Below the pieces are notes generated by a model that searched no databases, was not told where the DNA came from, and saw nothing but the letters and a program-made list of their open reading frames with translations. DNA of 36,780 nucleotides from a virus: the IMG/VR virus record IMGVR_UViG_3300017757_000044, positions 1-36,780 of that record. One strand, 5' to 3'. Position numbers and translations under genes: made by a program. Below are positions 25,793 through 33,296 of this stretch, one piece after another (position 1 is the stretch's first letter; every line of letters starts with the position of its first letter).

Positions 25793-25802
25793 TTATAAAT
25801 AT
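25793..25802 (-). promoter_or_regulatory. Candidate late promoter (ATATTTATAA)
   Basis: Exact 10-mer 15 bases upstream of the gene start at 25777, between the portal stop and the next gene. Confidence 0.5.
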
Positions 25803-25809
25803 GTATAAA

Positions 25810-27696
25810 TTAGTTACTCTTCAACTGAGAGTCATCTAATAGTTTAGAGTCGTCTTTGTCTTCTTCAAAGATCAACTTTTTCTCGTTCATTGATTTAAAA
25901 ATGTCTTTATTCTTTAAATAAGTAACGTGAGGACTTTCAAATTCTGATAATGGTCTACTGCCTTCATTTTTATCAGTGTCTTTCATTCTTTTAACTCCTA
26001 GTGGATCTTTACCAAAATTATTATCTTGTTTACCCCTATTAGTAATGCTATCAACTGGTCGGCCTGCTTTAGGATTATCATCTTTATAACCATCAGGTAC
26101 ATTACCTGGGTCAGAATACATTCTACCTTTACCATATAATGAAGCTAAATCATGAGGAGTACCATATGATTTACCAGTAGTAACTGGATCATTACCTTCT
26201 GCTTTTATTTGGTCTAATCTAAATTGACGTTTAGCATCTTCTCTAGCTAAATCTCTATACTCATCATATTGGTCTTCACTAAAGTGATAAATGTTATGGT
26301 AAATCCAATCAGATGGAACTAAACCTTGTTCTAATAAAGTACCAGCTAATTCAGCTTTAGATTTAAGTAATTCAATTCTTTCTTGATCATAAATTATCGA
26401 TGGAGTAGTCATTGATAATTCAAAATTTGTCATACTTTCAGCTGTATAGCCTTGGGTATATAGGTGAACTAGTGCAATTTTATTTAATTCAGATAATATA
26501 ATTCTTTGTATTCTATCAATTGTACGTGCAAATCTAATATCTTCTGCTGCTAGTGTAGCCTTACCTTCTATATTTTCATCATATCCTAAAAATGCTTTTG
26601 GTATTTTTAACGCAGCAAATAATTTATCTCTTAAATACTCAACATCTTGAATACCATCATATGATAAACCTGGTGTTGTATCAATTTTAGTTGCATTGTC
26701 ATTTCCTCTTACTGGTATGTAAAAGTCTTCTAACATATTTTGCATATTATATCTTAAATTATACTCACCCGTTTTTTCATCCATATAAGGAGTACGTTTC
26801 ATATTTGATATAGTTTTTTGCATAAATGCTTCTACTTCGTTTGGAGGTATAGCTCCAACATTTACATAAAATATTCTTTTTTCTGGTGCACGAGCAATTC
26901 TATGAATTAACATTGCATCCTCCATTAAAGTATATTGTTTAAATAATTTTCTAGCGGGTTCAATATAAGCTCTACCATAAGGAAGATAATTTACATCTGT
27001 AACCATTCTAAAATGAGCCATTTCATAATTATCATAAGTTATACCTGTGTTATCATTATCTGTTTGATTTGGTACACTGTAATAACCATAAGAACTACCA
27101 GCAAAACCTTCAGGATTCCATCTATATTTTATTTCTGATGGGTTATCTGGGTTTTGTCCTTCTATTCTTTCAATGTGATATGCTGTATAAGGGATTACAT
27201 TATAAACTCCAAATTTTTCAGCTATTTCTAATTTTAAGAAAAAATCACCATACTTACACATTTGGCGAATCCACATCCATAAATTAAATTCTACATTTAA
27301 AACATCATAAAATAAATTATAAAGTATTTTTTGTATATCTTCATTAGAACTTCTAATTTGAAGCACTTCACCCATATCATTTTTAAGTGTAGATTCATCT
27401 GATAGAATATCTAGTGCTGATGCTATAATAGCATCTTGATCCATTACATCATATTCTGAATATAAAGTTGTTCTTAAATATTGATAATTTAAGTTAAATT
27501 GAGCACCATATAATGAAGAAGGTTGTGTAGTATAAATTCTATTGAATCTATCTACTAATGCATTTGTTTCATACTTACCACTACTTTGTATGTGATCAGT
27601 ATCTATGGTTTTAATTTGATTTCCTCCAACATTACGAATAATAACATCAGTTGAAAATAATCTTTTTAATCTTGAAAATACGCTTGTATCTGCCAT
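25810..27696 (-). CDS. Portal vertex protein (gp20-like)
   Basis: 628 residues (T4 gp20 is 524). Family segments include LNYQYLRTTLYSEYDVMDQD then AIIASALDILSDEST, FNLWMWIRQMCKYGDFFLKL, MLIHRIARAPEKRIFYVNVG, FIQ-type helices before GEYNLRYNMQNMLEDFYIPV, and KAFLGYDENIEGKATLAAED. The C-terminal 120 residues are charged and disordered. The dodecameric portal is the prohead initiation point and DNA channel. It lies directly after the large terminase gene, as expected, with an ATATTTATAA motif that overlaps the terminase stop codon. Confidence 0.92.
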   Translation of the reverse strand: MADTSVFSRLKRLFSTDVIIRNVGGNQIKTIDTDHIQSSGKYETNALVDRFNRIYTTQPSSLYGAQFNLNYQYLRTTLYSEYDVMDQDAIIASALDILSDESTLKNDMGEVLQIRSSNEDIQKILYNLFYDVLNVEFNLWMWIRQMCKYGDFFLKLEIAEKFGVYNVIPYTAYHIERIEGQNPDNPSEIKYRWNPEGFAGSSYGYYSVPNQTDNDNTGITYDNYEMAHFRMVTDVNYLPYGRAYIEPARKLFKQYTLMEDAMLIHRIARAPEKRIFYVNVGAIPPNEVEAFMQKTISNMKRTPYMDEKTGEYNLRYNMQNMLEDFYIPVRGNDNATKIDTTPGLSYDGIQDVEYLRDKLFAALKIPKAFLGYDENIEGKATLAAEDIRFARTIDRIQRIILSELNKIALVHLYTQGYTAESMTNFELSMTTPSIIYDQERIELLKSKAELAGTLLEQGLVPSDWIYHNIYHFSEDQYDEYRDLAREDAKRQFRLDQIKAEGNDPVTTGKSYGTPHDLASLYGKGRMYSDPGNVPDGYKDDNPKAGRPVDSITNRGKQDNNFGKDPLGVKRMKDTDKNEGSRPLSEFESPHVTYLKNKDIFKSMNEKKLIFEEDKDDSKLLDDSQLKSN

Positions 27697-27713
27697 TTAA
27701 TATATAATTATTG

Positions 27714-27723
27714 TTATAAATAT
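27714..27723 (-). promoter_or_regulatory. Candidate late promoter (ATATTTATAA)
   Basis: Exact 10-mer 17 bases upstream of the portal start at 27696. Its first A is the last base of the terminase stop codon. Confidence 0.5.
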
Positions 27724-29297
27724 TACCTTAAGAGCCATCCAATGTCTTCTTTGCCCTTATCTGTTTTAATGTGATAAGGATTATCAACACCTTTTGAAAA
27801 CCCGTAACCACCTTGGTATTGAGTTCGACTAACGCCCATATTATTTAAGGCTTGTTTTGTTATATCTATTCCTCTTTGTCTAAACTTTAATGCGGTATCT
27901 CTAATATACATAGCGATACCAAATGCCATAACTAAATCATCATTGTAACCTGATTGAGCTTCTGGTCTTCCATTTCTCCAAATAAAAGTTTTCATTTCTT
28001 CTATTAATCTTTTAGATTGAATAGTAACTCCTTGATCACTAATGTATTCTTGAAATTTACCTATAACCATAGGTCTAGTTCTTGAAGACATAGTAAAACC
28101 AGGAACCATTTTTGAATGATCTTGATATTTGTCAAAATATGAATTAACGTTTGGTTGGTCACTTTTTTGTGAATAATATAAATTTTGATAATTTCTATCA
28201 ATCGCAACTTGTATTGTTGCCCAACCAACATTAGCATTTTCTATAATTAACATAGCTTCATTATATTCTGAAGCAATACCAACTAATAAATGCCCATAAT
28301 CTTTTGTATTAATTTGTCCTTTATATTCTGCTACTTGAACATTATTTTCTACATCAATAACATGAAATGCAGAATAATCTTTTCCATCTCCTCTAGAAAC
28401 ATCAGCTACTACAATATAAGATCTTGTATAGTCTGGGGTTTCCCAAACCCATAAATTTTGATCTACCCCTCTTCTTTCTAAAGGGTCTTTAATAAAAGAT
28501 TTTTCATAGTATTCCATATATTCATTATAAAATACAATATCACCAGAAGTACTAAAATCACAATCACATTCTTGAGCAGCCATTCTAGGATCACCTAATA
28601 ATTCATCTTGTTTTTTTCTCCATGCTTCATCTCTTTCAGGATGAACATACCAAGGTAATTTAATAGGTAAAAAATCATTTTCTGTAGCTTCCGCCCTTGT
28701 CCATGTTTGGTGAAACCAATTACCTGTACCATAAGGTGTACTTAAAGCAATACAACCACCACCTGTAGCTAGAGTTTGTTGAGCTGATGCCCATATTTCA
28801 ACTATATTATCAATAAAAGCTGCCTCATCAATTAACAATAAAGATACTGCTTCTGATCTACCTGCATCACTACTTGCTGATGTTGCTTTAATTTGAGAAC
28901 CGTTATCAAGCCTTAAATTTAATTTGTTATTTTCAGCTGCATTTATTTTAAGCCATGAAGGTAAATTTTCATACATAAATTTTACCTTAGTAACCATGTT
29001 TTTAGCTGTCTCTTGTTTAGTTGCAATACAAAGAATATTTTTATCTTTATGGAATGTCATTAACCATAAAGAATAACCAGCAGATAAGGTAGAAATTCCT
29101 AATTGCCTAGATTTTAAAACTATAGAATAAGGGTTATCTCTCCATAATGTTAGTACTTTATCTTGAAATGGATATAAATTAAATTGTATACGCCCCCTTT
29201 GTGGGTGCTGTATATAACAGTACTTACGCATAAAATGTGTTGGATCTTGAGCACATTTTAAATATTCTTGCCTTATTACTTTTTTTAAGTCAGCCAT
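27723..29297 (-). CDS. Large terminase subunit (gp17-like)
   Basis: 524 residues (T4 gp17 is 610). The ATPase half has a deviant Walker A, KSRQLGIST (62-70), and a Walker B, LLLIDEAAF, with Asp157-Glu158. A coupling motif LSTPYGTGNWFH follows. The nuclease half carries VVADVSRGDGKDYSAFHVID (Asp299), LIIENANVG (Glu353) and GYNDDLVMAFG (Asp453/454). These match the D-E-D triad of T4 gp17 (401, 458, 542). It cuts concatemeric DNA and drives packaging through the portal encoded next. The canonical P-loop Lys is replaced by Ile68, with a Lys placed earlier at 62, as in several phage terminases. Confidence 0.95.
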   Translation of the reverse strand: MADLKKVIRQEYLKCAQDPTHFMRKYCYIQHPQRGRIQFNLYPFQDKVLTLWRDNPYSIVLKSRQLGISTLSAGYSLWLMTFHKDKNILCIATKQETAKNMVTKVKFMYENLPSWLKINAAENNKLNLRLDNGSQIKATSASSDAGRSEAVSLLLIDEAAFIDNIVEIWASAQQTLATGGGCIALSTPYGTGNWFHQTWTRAEATENDFLPIKLPWYVHPERDEAWRKKQDELLGDPRMAAQECDCDFSTSGDIVFYNEYMEYYEKSFIKDPLERRGVDQNLWVWETPDYTRSYIVVADVSRGDGKDYSAFHVIDVENNVQVAEYKGQINTKDYGHLLVGIASEYNEAMLIIENANVGWATIQVAIDRNYQNLYYSQKSDQPNVNSYFDKYQDHSKMVPGFTMSSRTRPMVIGKFQEYISDQGVTIQSKRLIEEMKTFIWRNGRPEAQSGYNDDLVMAFGIAMYIRDTALKFRQRGIDITKQALNNMGVSRTQYQGGYGFSKGVDNPYHIKTDKGKEDIGWLLR

Positions 29298-29299
29298 AT

Positions 29300-29704
29300 T
29301 TATTTTGCTAATATTGCTACAGCTAGAACTGCTACTATACCAACACCACCCATTAATTTAGTTTTAAATTTTTGTTTTTTTAAATCTTTTTCTAACCTTT
29401 TAGATAATTCTTGGGATAGTGACAATTGGTTTGATTTTGATAATAAAATATTATCGAAATTACCTACTTGTTCATTTAATGACAATATAACACTATCTTT
29501 TAAAGATACTTTATTCTCTAATAGACTTATTTTTTTTATATTTAAAGCTAATTCATTATTAGCTCCATCACCTTTTATCAGATCTTTAATTACTAGACGT
29601 GCTATCGGTTTTTTCAGCTGAATCGATGTAGTATCGATAACGTTCTGTGAAAAACCTTTCAAGCTCATCATCATTAAAAAGATCAACACGCTTAATTTTT
29701 TCAT
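29300..29704 (-). CDS. Exported small protein with signal peptide and C-terminal membrane segment (spanin partner candidate)
   Basis: 134 residues from the ATG at 29704; an upstream ATG at 29755 is open but would put a charged 17-residue tail before the signal peptide. MKKLSVLIFLMMMSLKGFSQ is a clean signal peptide of the Bacteroidota type (ending in SQ, no lipobox Cys). A coiled coil follows (residues about 60-110), then a hydrophobic C-terminal segment GGVGIVAVLAVAILAK. The gene begins inside the preceding gene in another frame, overlapping it by 119 bases, much like Rz/Rz1 spanin pairs. It stops 3 bases before the terminase start. The lysis role is inferred from architecture. Confidence 0.55.
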   Translation of the reverse strand: MKKLSVLIFLMMMSLKGFSQNVIDTTSIQLKKPIARLVIKDLIKGDGANNELALNIKKISLLENKVSLKDSVILSLNEQVGNFDNILLSKSNQLSLSQELSKRLEKDLKKQKFKTKLMGGVGIVAVLAVAILAK

Positions 29705-29969
29705 TTGTTTTCTTTTTAAGTGTGAAAATTTGTTTATCTTGTTTATTAATTTCATTATCTAAAGTAACAATTTTGTTATTTAAAGTATCAATTTTAAAAA
29801 CAAGATCATCATTAATAGTATGGAGAGAATCAATTTTTGAATTTAATGCATTAATCTGATCCTGATATTGATCTACGTATACTTCATCCTTATCAAGTAA
29901 AAACCAAATAATAATAGTAATTAATACTAATATTTTAGCAATGTAAAATATTCTTTCTTTAGATTGCAT
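29586..29969 (-). CDS. Membrane-anchored coiled-coil protein (inner-membrane spanin candidate)
   Basis: 127 residues. An N-terminal signal anchor (IAKILVLITIIIWFLL, about 10-25) is followed by a periplasmic coiled coil with regular Ile/Leu spacing (INALNSKIDSLHTINDDLVF and DTLNNKIVTLDNEINKQDKQ), then LFNDDELERFFTERYRYYID and a Ser/Thr-rich end. This is the plan of Rz-type inner-membrane spanins, which connect inner and outer membrane in the last lysis step. The 3' third overlaps an exported protein in another frame. No holin or endolysin gene was identified next to it, so the role is tentative. Confidence 0.6.
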   Translation of the reverse strand: MQSKERIFYIAKILVLITIIIWFLLDKDEVYVDQYQDQINALNSKIDSLHTINDDLVFKIDTLNNKIVTLDNEINKQDKQIFTLKKKTNEKIKRVDLFNDDELERFFTERYRYYIDSAEKTDSTSSN

Positions 29970-30345
29970 CTTTTTCTAATTTAGCAACTAAGGATTCTAA
30001 CTCCTTTTTTTTAGGTGTTTTGTCTCTTAAAACATCCTTAATTTTTTCTTTTTCAGTGTCATCAGCTTTACTGTATTTTCTAGCTAATGATTTCATTTCA
30101 GTTTCTATATTTTTTAACGCTTTAACGGCTAAATCTAATTTTTTAAATTTACCTCTTGCACCCATAGCACCTTTAACAGCATCAGTATCATCATCATCAT
30201 CCATTTCAACTACTTTAATGATATCATCATCCTTAGCAACAGCTTTAACTTTTGCTATATTCTCAGGGGATGTTTCAATTGTAGCTTCAGATAAAGTCTC
30301 AATTATATTTTCTTTAATAAATTCTTTTAATTCAGATTTTTTCAT
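29959..30345 (-). CDS. Small acidic protein with possible capsid-targeting N-terminus
   Basis: 128 residues. The N-terminus MKKSELKEFIKENIIETLSE is an amphipathic helix with I/L-x-E sites (IKE, LSE) like those cut by gp21-type proteases in T4 internal proteins. An acidic run DDDDDTDAV follows at about 50-58, then a Lys-rich helical half. No signal peptide or enzyme motif is seen. It has an ATATTTATAA motif 15 bases upstream, and its stop overlaps the next start by 11 bases. It could be an internal head or core protein; this is inference. Confidence 0.5.
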   Translation of the reverse strand: MKKSELKEFIKENIIETLSEATIETSPENIAKVKAVAKDDDIIKVVEMDDDDDTDAVKGAMGARGKFKKLDLAVKALKNIETEMKSLARKYSKADDTEKEKIKDVLRDKTPKKKELESLVAKLEKDAI

Positions 30346-30360
30346 TGTAATTAAATTTTA

Positions 30361-30370
30361 TTATAAATAT
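30361..30370 (-). promoter_or_regulatory. Candidate late promoter (ATATTTATAA)
   Basis: Exact 10-mer 15 bases upstream of the gene start at 30345, one base after the stop of the kinase-like gene. It marks the return to late-type control after the inserted cassette. Confidence 0.5.
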
Positions 30371-30371
30371 G

Positions 30372-30902
30372 TTAAGAATTAATAACATTTAACATTTGTT
30401 CAATTCGCTCTTCTGTAGTACCTTTTATAGTTTCTACATTTTTCATCATATATGCATATTTTTTAATAAAACTCATAATAGTAAAATCTATAACATCTCT
30501 ATAGTGTTCATCTGTTTCACGTACTCCATTATCTTCAATAGGCAAGCCATCAGGAGAAATATAAAAAATGTAATCATATTCTCTAATAAATTCTTTCGCA
30601 TATTCTATAAATTTATCTTTATCTTGGTAAGGTATGGACTTAGCATTTTGAGTAAATGACATTACATCTATTATTGTTCTATCTGTAATAATATCATCAT
30701 GCATTAATTCAGCACAACGTTCAGCTAAAAACACTGTTTGTCCTTTTAGGGTAGAATCCGTATTTAATGGAATGCCTAAACCATTTAAATATTTACTACG
30801 TTCTGTAGCAAAATTATAATTATTAAATTTTGGTAATTGTTTTAGGGCATTAACCAATGTTGTTTTACCTACACTCATTGTGCCACATAATCCTATTTTC
30901 AT
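30372..30902 (-). CDS. P-loop kinase/ATPase of the NadR-like AAA type
   Basis: 176 residues from the ATG at 30902, chosen because the Walker A then sits at the N-terminus (MKIGLCGTMSVGKTTLVNAL, Lys13) and the upstream gene stops one base earlier. A start at 31037 is open but overlaps that gene. A DR motif (IITDRTIIDVMSF) and an Arg-rich lid-like GVRETDEHYRDVI resemble nucleoside or nucleotide kinases and the NadR ribosylnicotinamide kinase fold. Substrate cannot be read from sequence. It is the last gene of the cassette with host-type promoters, in the same direction as an FAD enzyme. Confidence 0.65.
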   Translation of the reverse strand: MKIGLCGTMSVGKTTLVNALKQLPKFNNYNFATERSKYLNGLGIPLNTDSTLKGQTVFLAERCAELMHDDIITDRTIIDVMSFTQNAKSIPYQDKDKFIEYAKEFIREYDYIFYISPDGLPIEDNGVRETDEHYRDVIDFTIMSFIKKYAYMMKNVETIKGTTEERIEQMLNVINS

Positions 30903-30903
30903 A

Positions 30904-31161
30904 TTAATTCCTGTGGTTTTGTCCTTTAGGTGCTGGTTGTTTATACCAAGGCAATCCTGTTTGGTTTCTAATTGCTTCTTTATGATCTTCTTTACTGTAT
31001 TGAATACCATATAAATGATATTCTGCTTTCTTTTCATTCCCTTCAGGAATTAAAGCTGGTCCATCCCAGTTATGTAATTTACCATCCCAAATATAAGCAA
31101 TAGTTCCGTCTGCTTTTTTTAATCTTTGGCTTGCTGGCCACTCGTTTTGTTTTTTTCCCAT
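30904..31161 (-). CDS. Small hypothetical protein with DGKLH-WDGPA motif
   Basis: 85 residues, function unknown. The core ADGTIAYIWDGKLHNWDGPA, followed by EYHLYGIQYSKEDH, has the repeating G-x-L-H-x-x-DGPA / Y-x-x-G pattern seen in many small phage and bacterial proteins of unknown role. No signal peptide. A host-type promoter ends 3 bases before its ATG, so the mRNA may have almost no leader. Its stop is one base before the kinase gene, forming a two-gene unit. Confidence 0.6.
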   Translation of the reverse strand: MGKKQNEWPASQRLKKADGTIAYIWDGKLHNWDGPALIPEGNEKKAEYHLYGIQYSKEDHKEAIRNQTGLPWYKQPAPKGQNHRN

Positions 31162-31164
31162 ACT

Positions 31165-31196
31165 ATAATATACGTAATTTATTGTTATTCTCCAAG
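31165..31196 (-). promoter_or_regulatory. Host-type promoter within the cassette
   Basis: Minus strand CTTG (31196-31193), exactly 20 bases, then TATATTAT (31172-31165), preceded by CG. It matches the promoter before the ssDNA-binding gene across the whole -7 box. The -33 element lies in the last codons of the SGNH hydrolase gene. Only three bases separate the box from the ATG at 31161. Confidence 0.55.
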
Positions 31197-31874
31197 GCTT
31201 TTTGTAAGTTTTATTTTATTAAGTATAAACGTTGAAAACTGTTTATGTCCTAACCAACTAAAATGTCCATCACTTAAATTTTCATCTATATCAGCTATTA
31301 TACTATATTTACCTAAAAACCATTCTTTATAAGACCAAAAATAAACTTTAATATTTCTATTAATTAATTCTTTTGATAATGATTTAACTTGATTAAAATA
31401 CCATTCTGACCATTTATCTTGGTATGGGGCAAAATATTTTTTAGAATAATCTACCGCAACCATTTTACTTTCATCATCACTCCAACCTAAATAATCATGC
31501 CAAGATGTTTGTTGGTGGAGATGATTTTGTTCTTTACCATATTTTTTATCAAAAAAAGTACCGGAATTTAAGCTACCTATTTTATTTCTTTTTTTATCAT
31601 ATGCTAATACACCATCTGGGTTAGAGTCAGATATTATAACAATATCATTATTTAACATATTAGGTATTTCATTAATAAATAAACTTAATAAATAAGGATT
31701 AGCACCCATCCCATATTTAGGATTTCGTTTTTGATTTAAATTTAATTTTTCAGATACTATATCAACCCAAAGTTTATCATTATCTTTAGGTGGATATAAT
31801 TTATAATACTCATCTTCTGGTCTACAGCCAGTGCCATGAGTAAATGAATCACCAAAAAACCAAATATTATTCAT
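31185..31874 (-). CDS. SGNH/GDSL-type hydrolase
   Basis: 229 residues. Block I is at the very N-terminus, WFFGDSFTHGTG, with the nucleophile Ser10. A Gly block is suggested by KYGMGANPYLLSLF, and a strand before NPDG (VIISDSNPDG) may hold the Asn block. Block V is DGHFSWLGHKQFS with Asp202 and His204. SGNH enzymes are esterases or acetyl-hydrolases; in phages they can deacetylate surface polysaccharide or act in the cell. There is no signal peptide or tail-fibre domain, so an intracellular enzyme is as likely as a virion one. It overlaps the oxidoreductase gene by 8 bases, so the two are coupled. Confidence 0.7.
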   Translation of the reverse strand: MNNIWFFGDSFTHGTGCRPEDEYYKLYPPKDNDKLWVDIVSEKLNLNQKRNPKYGMGANPYLLSLFINEIPNMLNNDIVIISDSNPDGVLAYDKKRNKIGSLNSGTFFDKKYGKEQNHLHQQTSWHDYLGWSDDESKMVAVDYSKKYFAPYQDKWSEWYFNQVKSLSKELINRNIKVYFWSYKEWFLGKYSIIADIDENLSDGHFSWLGHKQFSTFILNKIKLTKSLGE

Positions 31875-33174
31875 TTTTTAAAATGTTTTCAGCAACAAAT
31901 GTACCGTGAGCTCCCGATACCGAAATACCTCTTGCAGAAAGGGCATCTCCTACAAAGTGAACATTTGGGTATTTAGTTAATGAAAGGTCATTATAATTAA
32001 CCAACGGTTCAGGAGCCAGATATTTTACCTCAGGTACATAGATTCCCCAATCATCTTTCAATGTAGGAAATACTAACTTCATGTCATTGATAAAATCCTC
32101 AATGTATTTGTAATATCCTTGAAATGCATCTTTAACTACATCTAAATTTTCTATTTTGGTTGATGATACATCTACTCCTTCTGATGTTGTAGATGGTTCT
32201 CTACTTGGACTATAAAATAAACCTGTACTATTTTCTTGTACTTTACCTACTAATTCTCTAGCCCATTTAAATGGTTTATCTATACCTTGTACTTCCATTA
32301 ATATACCAAAATTAGTCATATCATTTCTAAATGCTTCATCTTTTTTAGCGTGACCATTATAACTGTGGTCTCCATATGTTTCTTCTACTGCTACATATGC
32401 AGCATTATTATTTGTACAAAATGATCTTAATGATACACCTTCATTATCAAATTTTCTATATAATTTAAAATCGTAAGCTACATCAATTAACTTTTGAAAG
32501 TGTTTTTGTGGTGCTTCAAATCTAACACCTACTTGAGCTGGTTTTTCTTCTGTTGGTAAATCATATCTTTGCATTATTTCAGAAGTAAAATCAATACCTG
32601 ATTTACCTACACCAAAAATAAGTTTATCATATATTAAACCTTCTACCATTGGTTGGAAATTATCTTGATAATATACTATTTGATCTTTAAAATCTATATC
32701 ATTAACTTTAGTTTCCCAAATAAAATCTACACCTTTACTAACTAAATAATCATACCAACTTTTACCAATTTCATGTAAATAATCAGTACCAATGTGCCAT
32801 ACTGGAAATAATCTTAACCCAAAGTATGGTTTAATAAAATCTGGTTCTTCATCAGGTGAAGATAATATAATTTGCTCTGGGTGAGGGTGAAATCTAGTAA
32901 AATTATCTACTACTTGCTTCATAAGCTCCATTGCTTTTTCATCACCTACATATTTAGATAATTGTCCACCAATTTGAGTAGAATATGTTAATTTACCATC
33001 TGACCAACCACCTGCTCCTAAGTAACCTGTCATTACCTCTTCATATGGTCTTAAATATGGATCTTTACCCATATCTATAATTGTTATTTTACCATCAAAG
33101 TTGTTGTCAACTAATTTTGTAGCTGCATTTACTCCTGCTACTCCTGCTCCTATTATTACTATGTTTTTGCCCAT
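31867..33174 (-). CDS. FAD-dependent oxidoreductase
   Basis: 435 residues from the ATG at 33174. An earlier ATG at 33225 lies inside the terminator and upstream of the promoter, so it is rejected. The N-terminal Rossmann motif NIVIIGAGVAGVNAATKL (G9, G11, G14) binds the ADP part of FAD, and the C-terminal YPNVHFVGDALSARGISVSG is the second FAD contact (GD box). The middle part (VGVRFEAPQKHFQKLID, then FYSPSREPSTT) resembles uncharacterised NAD(FAD)-utilising dehydrogenases. Substrate is unknown. Such a full-length flavoenzyme inside a late structural region is unusual and suggests an auxiliary metabolic gene. It has its own host-type promoter. Confidence 0.8.
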   Translation of the reverse strand: MGKNIVIIGAGVAGVNAATKLVDNNFDGKITIIDMGKDPYLRPYEEVMTGYLGAGGWSDGKLTYSTQIGGQLSKYVGDEKAMELMKQVVDNFTRFHPHPEQIILSSPDEEPDFIKPYFGLRLFPVWHIGTDYLHEIGKSWYDYLVSKGVDFIWETKVNDIDFKDQIVYYQDNFQPMVEGLIYDKLIFGVGKSGIDFTSEIMQRYDLPTEEKPAQVGVRFEAPQKHFQKLIDVAYDFKLYRKFDNEGVSLRSFCTNNNAAYVAVEETYGDHSYNGHAKKDEAFRNDMTNFGILMEVQGIDKPFKWARELVGKVQENSTGLFYSPSREPSTTSEGVDVSSTKIENLDVVKDAFQGYYKYIEDFINDMKLVFPTLKDDWGIYVPEVKYLAPEPLVNYNDLSLTKYPNVHFVGDALSARGISVSGAHGTFVAENILKNE

Positions 33175-33194
33175 TCTAGAATTTAATTTATGTG

Positions 33195-33226
33195 TAAATA
33201 TACGAAAAAAAAATGTGACCTCCAAA
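33195..33226 (-). promoter_or_regulatory. Host-type promoter for the oxidoreductase cassette
   Basis: Minus strand TTTG (33226-33223), exactly 20 bases, then TATATTTA (33202-33195), preceded by CG. The -33 element is the loop and closing base of the preceding terminator hairpin, and the T-tract forms part of the spacer. The leader to the ATG at 33174 is about 20 bases. Confidence 0.65.
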
Positions 33227-33236
33227 TGGAGGCCAC
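33205..33236 (-). terminator. Rho-independent terminator after the three paralogous genes
   Basis: Minus strand stem GTGGCCTCC/GGAGGTCAC (9 bp with one G-T pair), loop ATTT, followed by nine T. It ends the transcript of the three tandem paralogs and overlaps the next promoter. Confidence 0.85.
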
Positions 33237-33296
33237 AGATCTCTTAATTTAATTTAAATAATCGTTCGGCTATGAATCGAACTATATGTGTTACTT

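Noticed and set aside
30903-31037. Upstream start (31037) of the kinase-like gene
   Set aside because: The added 45 residues overlap the 85-residue gene in another frame and precede the Walker A motif without a domain. The ATG at 30902 follows that gene's stop by one base.
33175-33225. Upstream ATG (33225) as start of the FAD enzyme
   Set aside because: It lies within the terminator and upstream of the promoter -7 box. The ATG at 33174 puts the Rossmann motif at the usual N-terminal position.
33264-33282. GTTCG/CGAAC inverted repeat containing GTTCGATTC, like a tRNA T-arm
   Set aside because: The T-stem pairing fails at the second base pair, and no acceptor, D or anticodon arm could be built, so no tRNA or remnant is called. 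It may be only a small hairpin.
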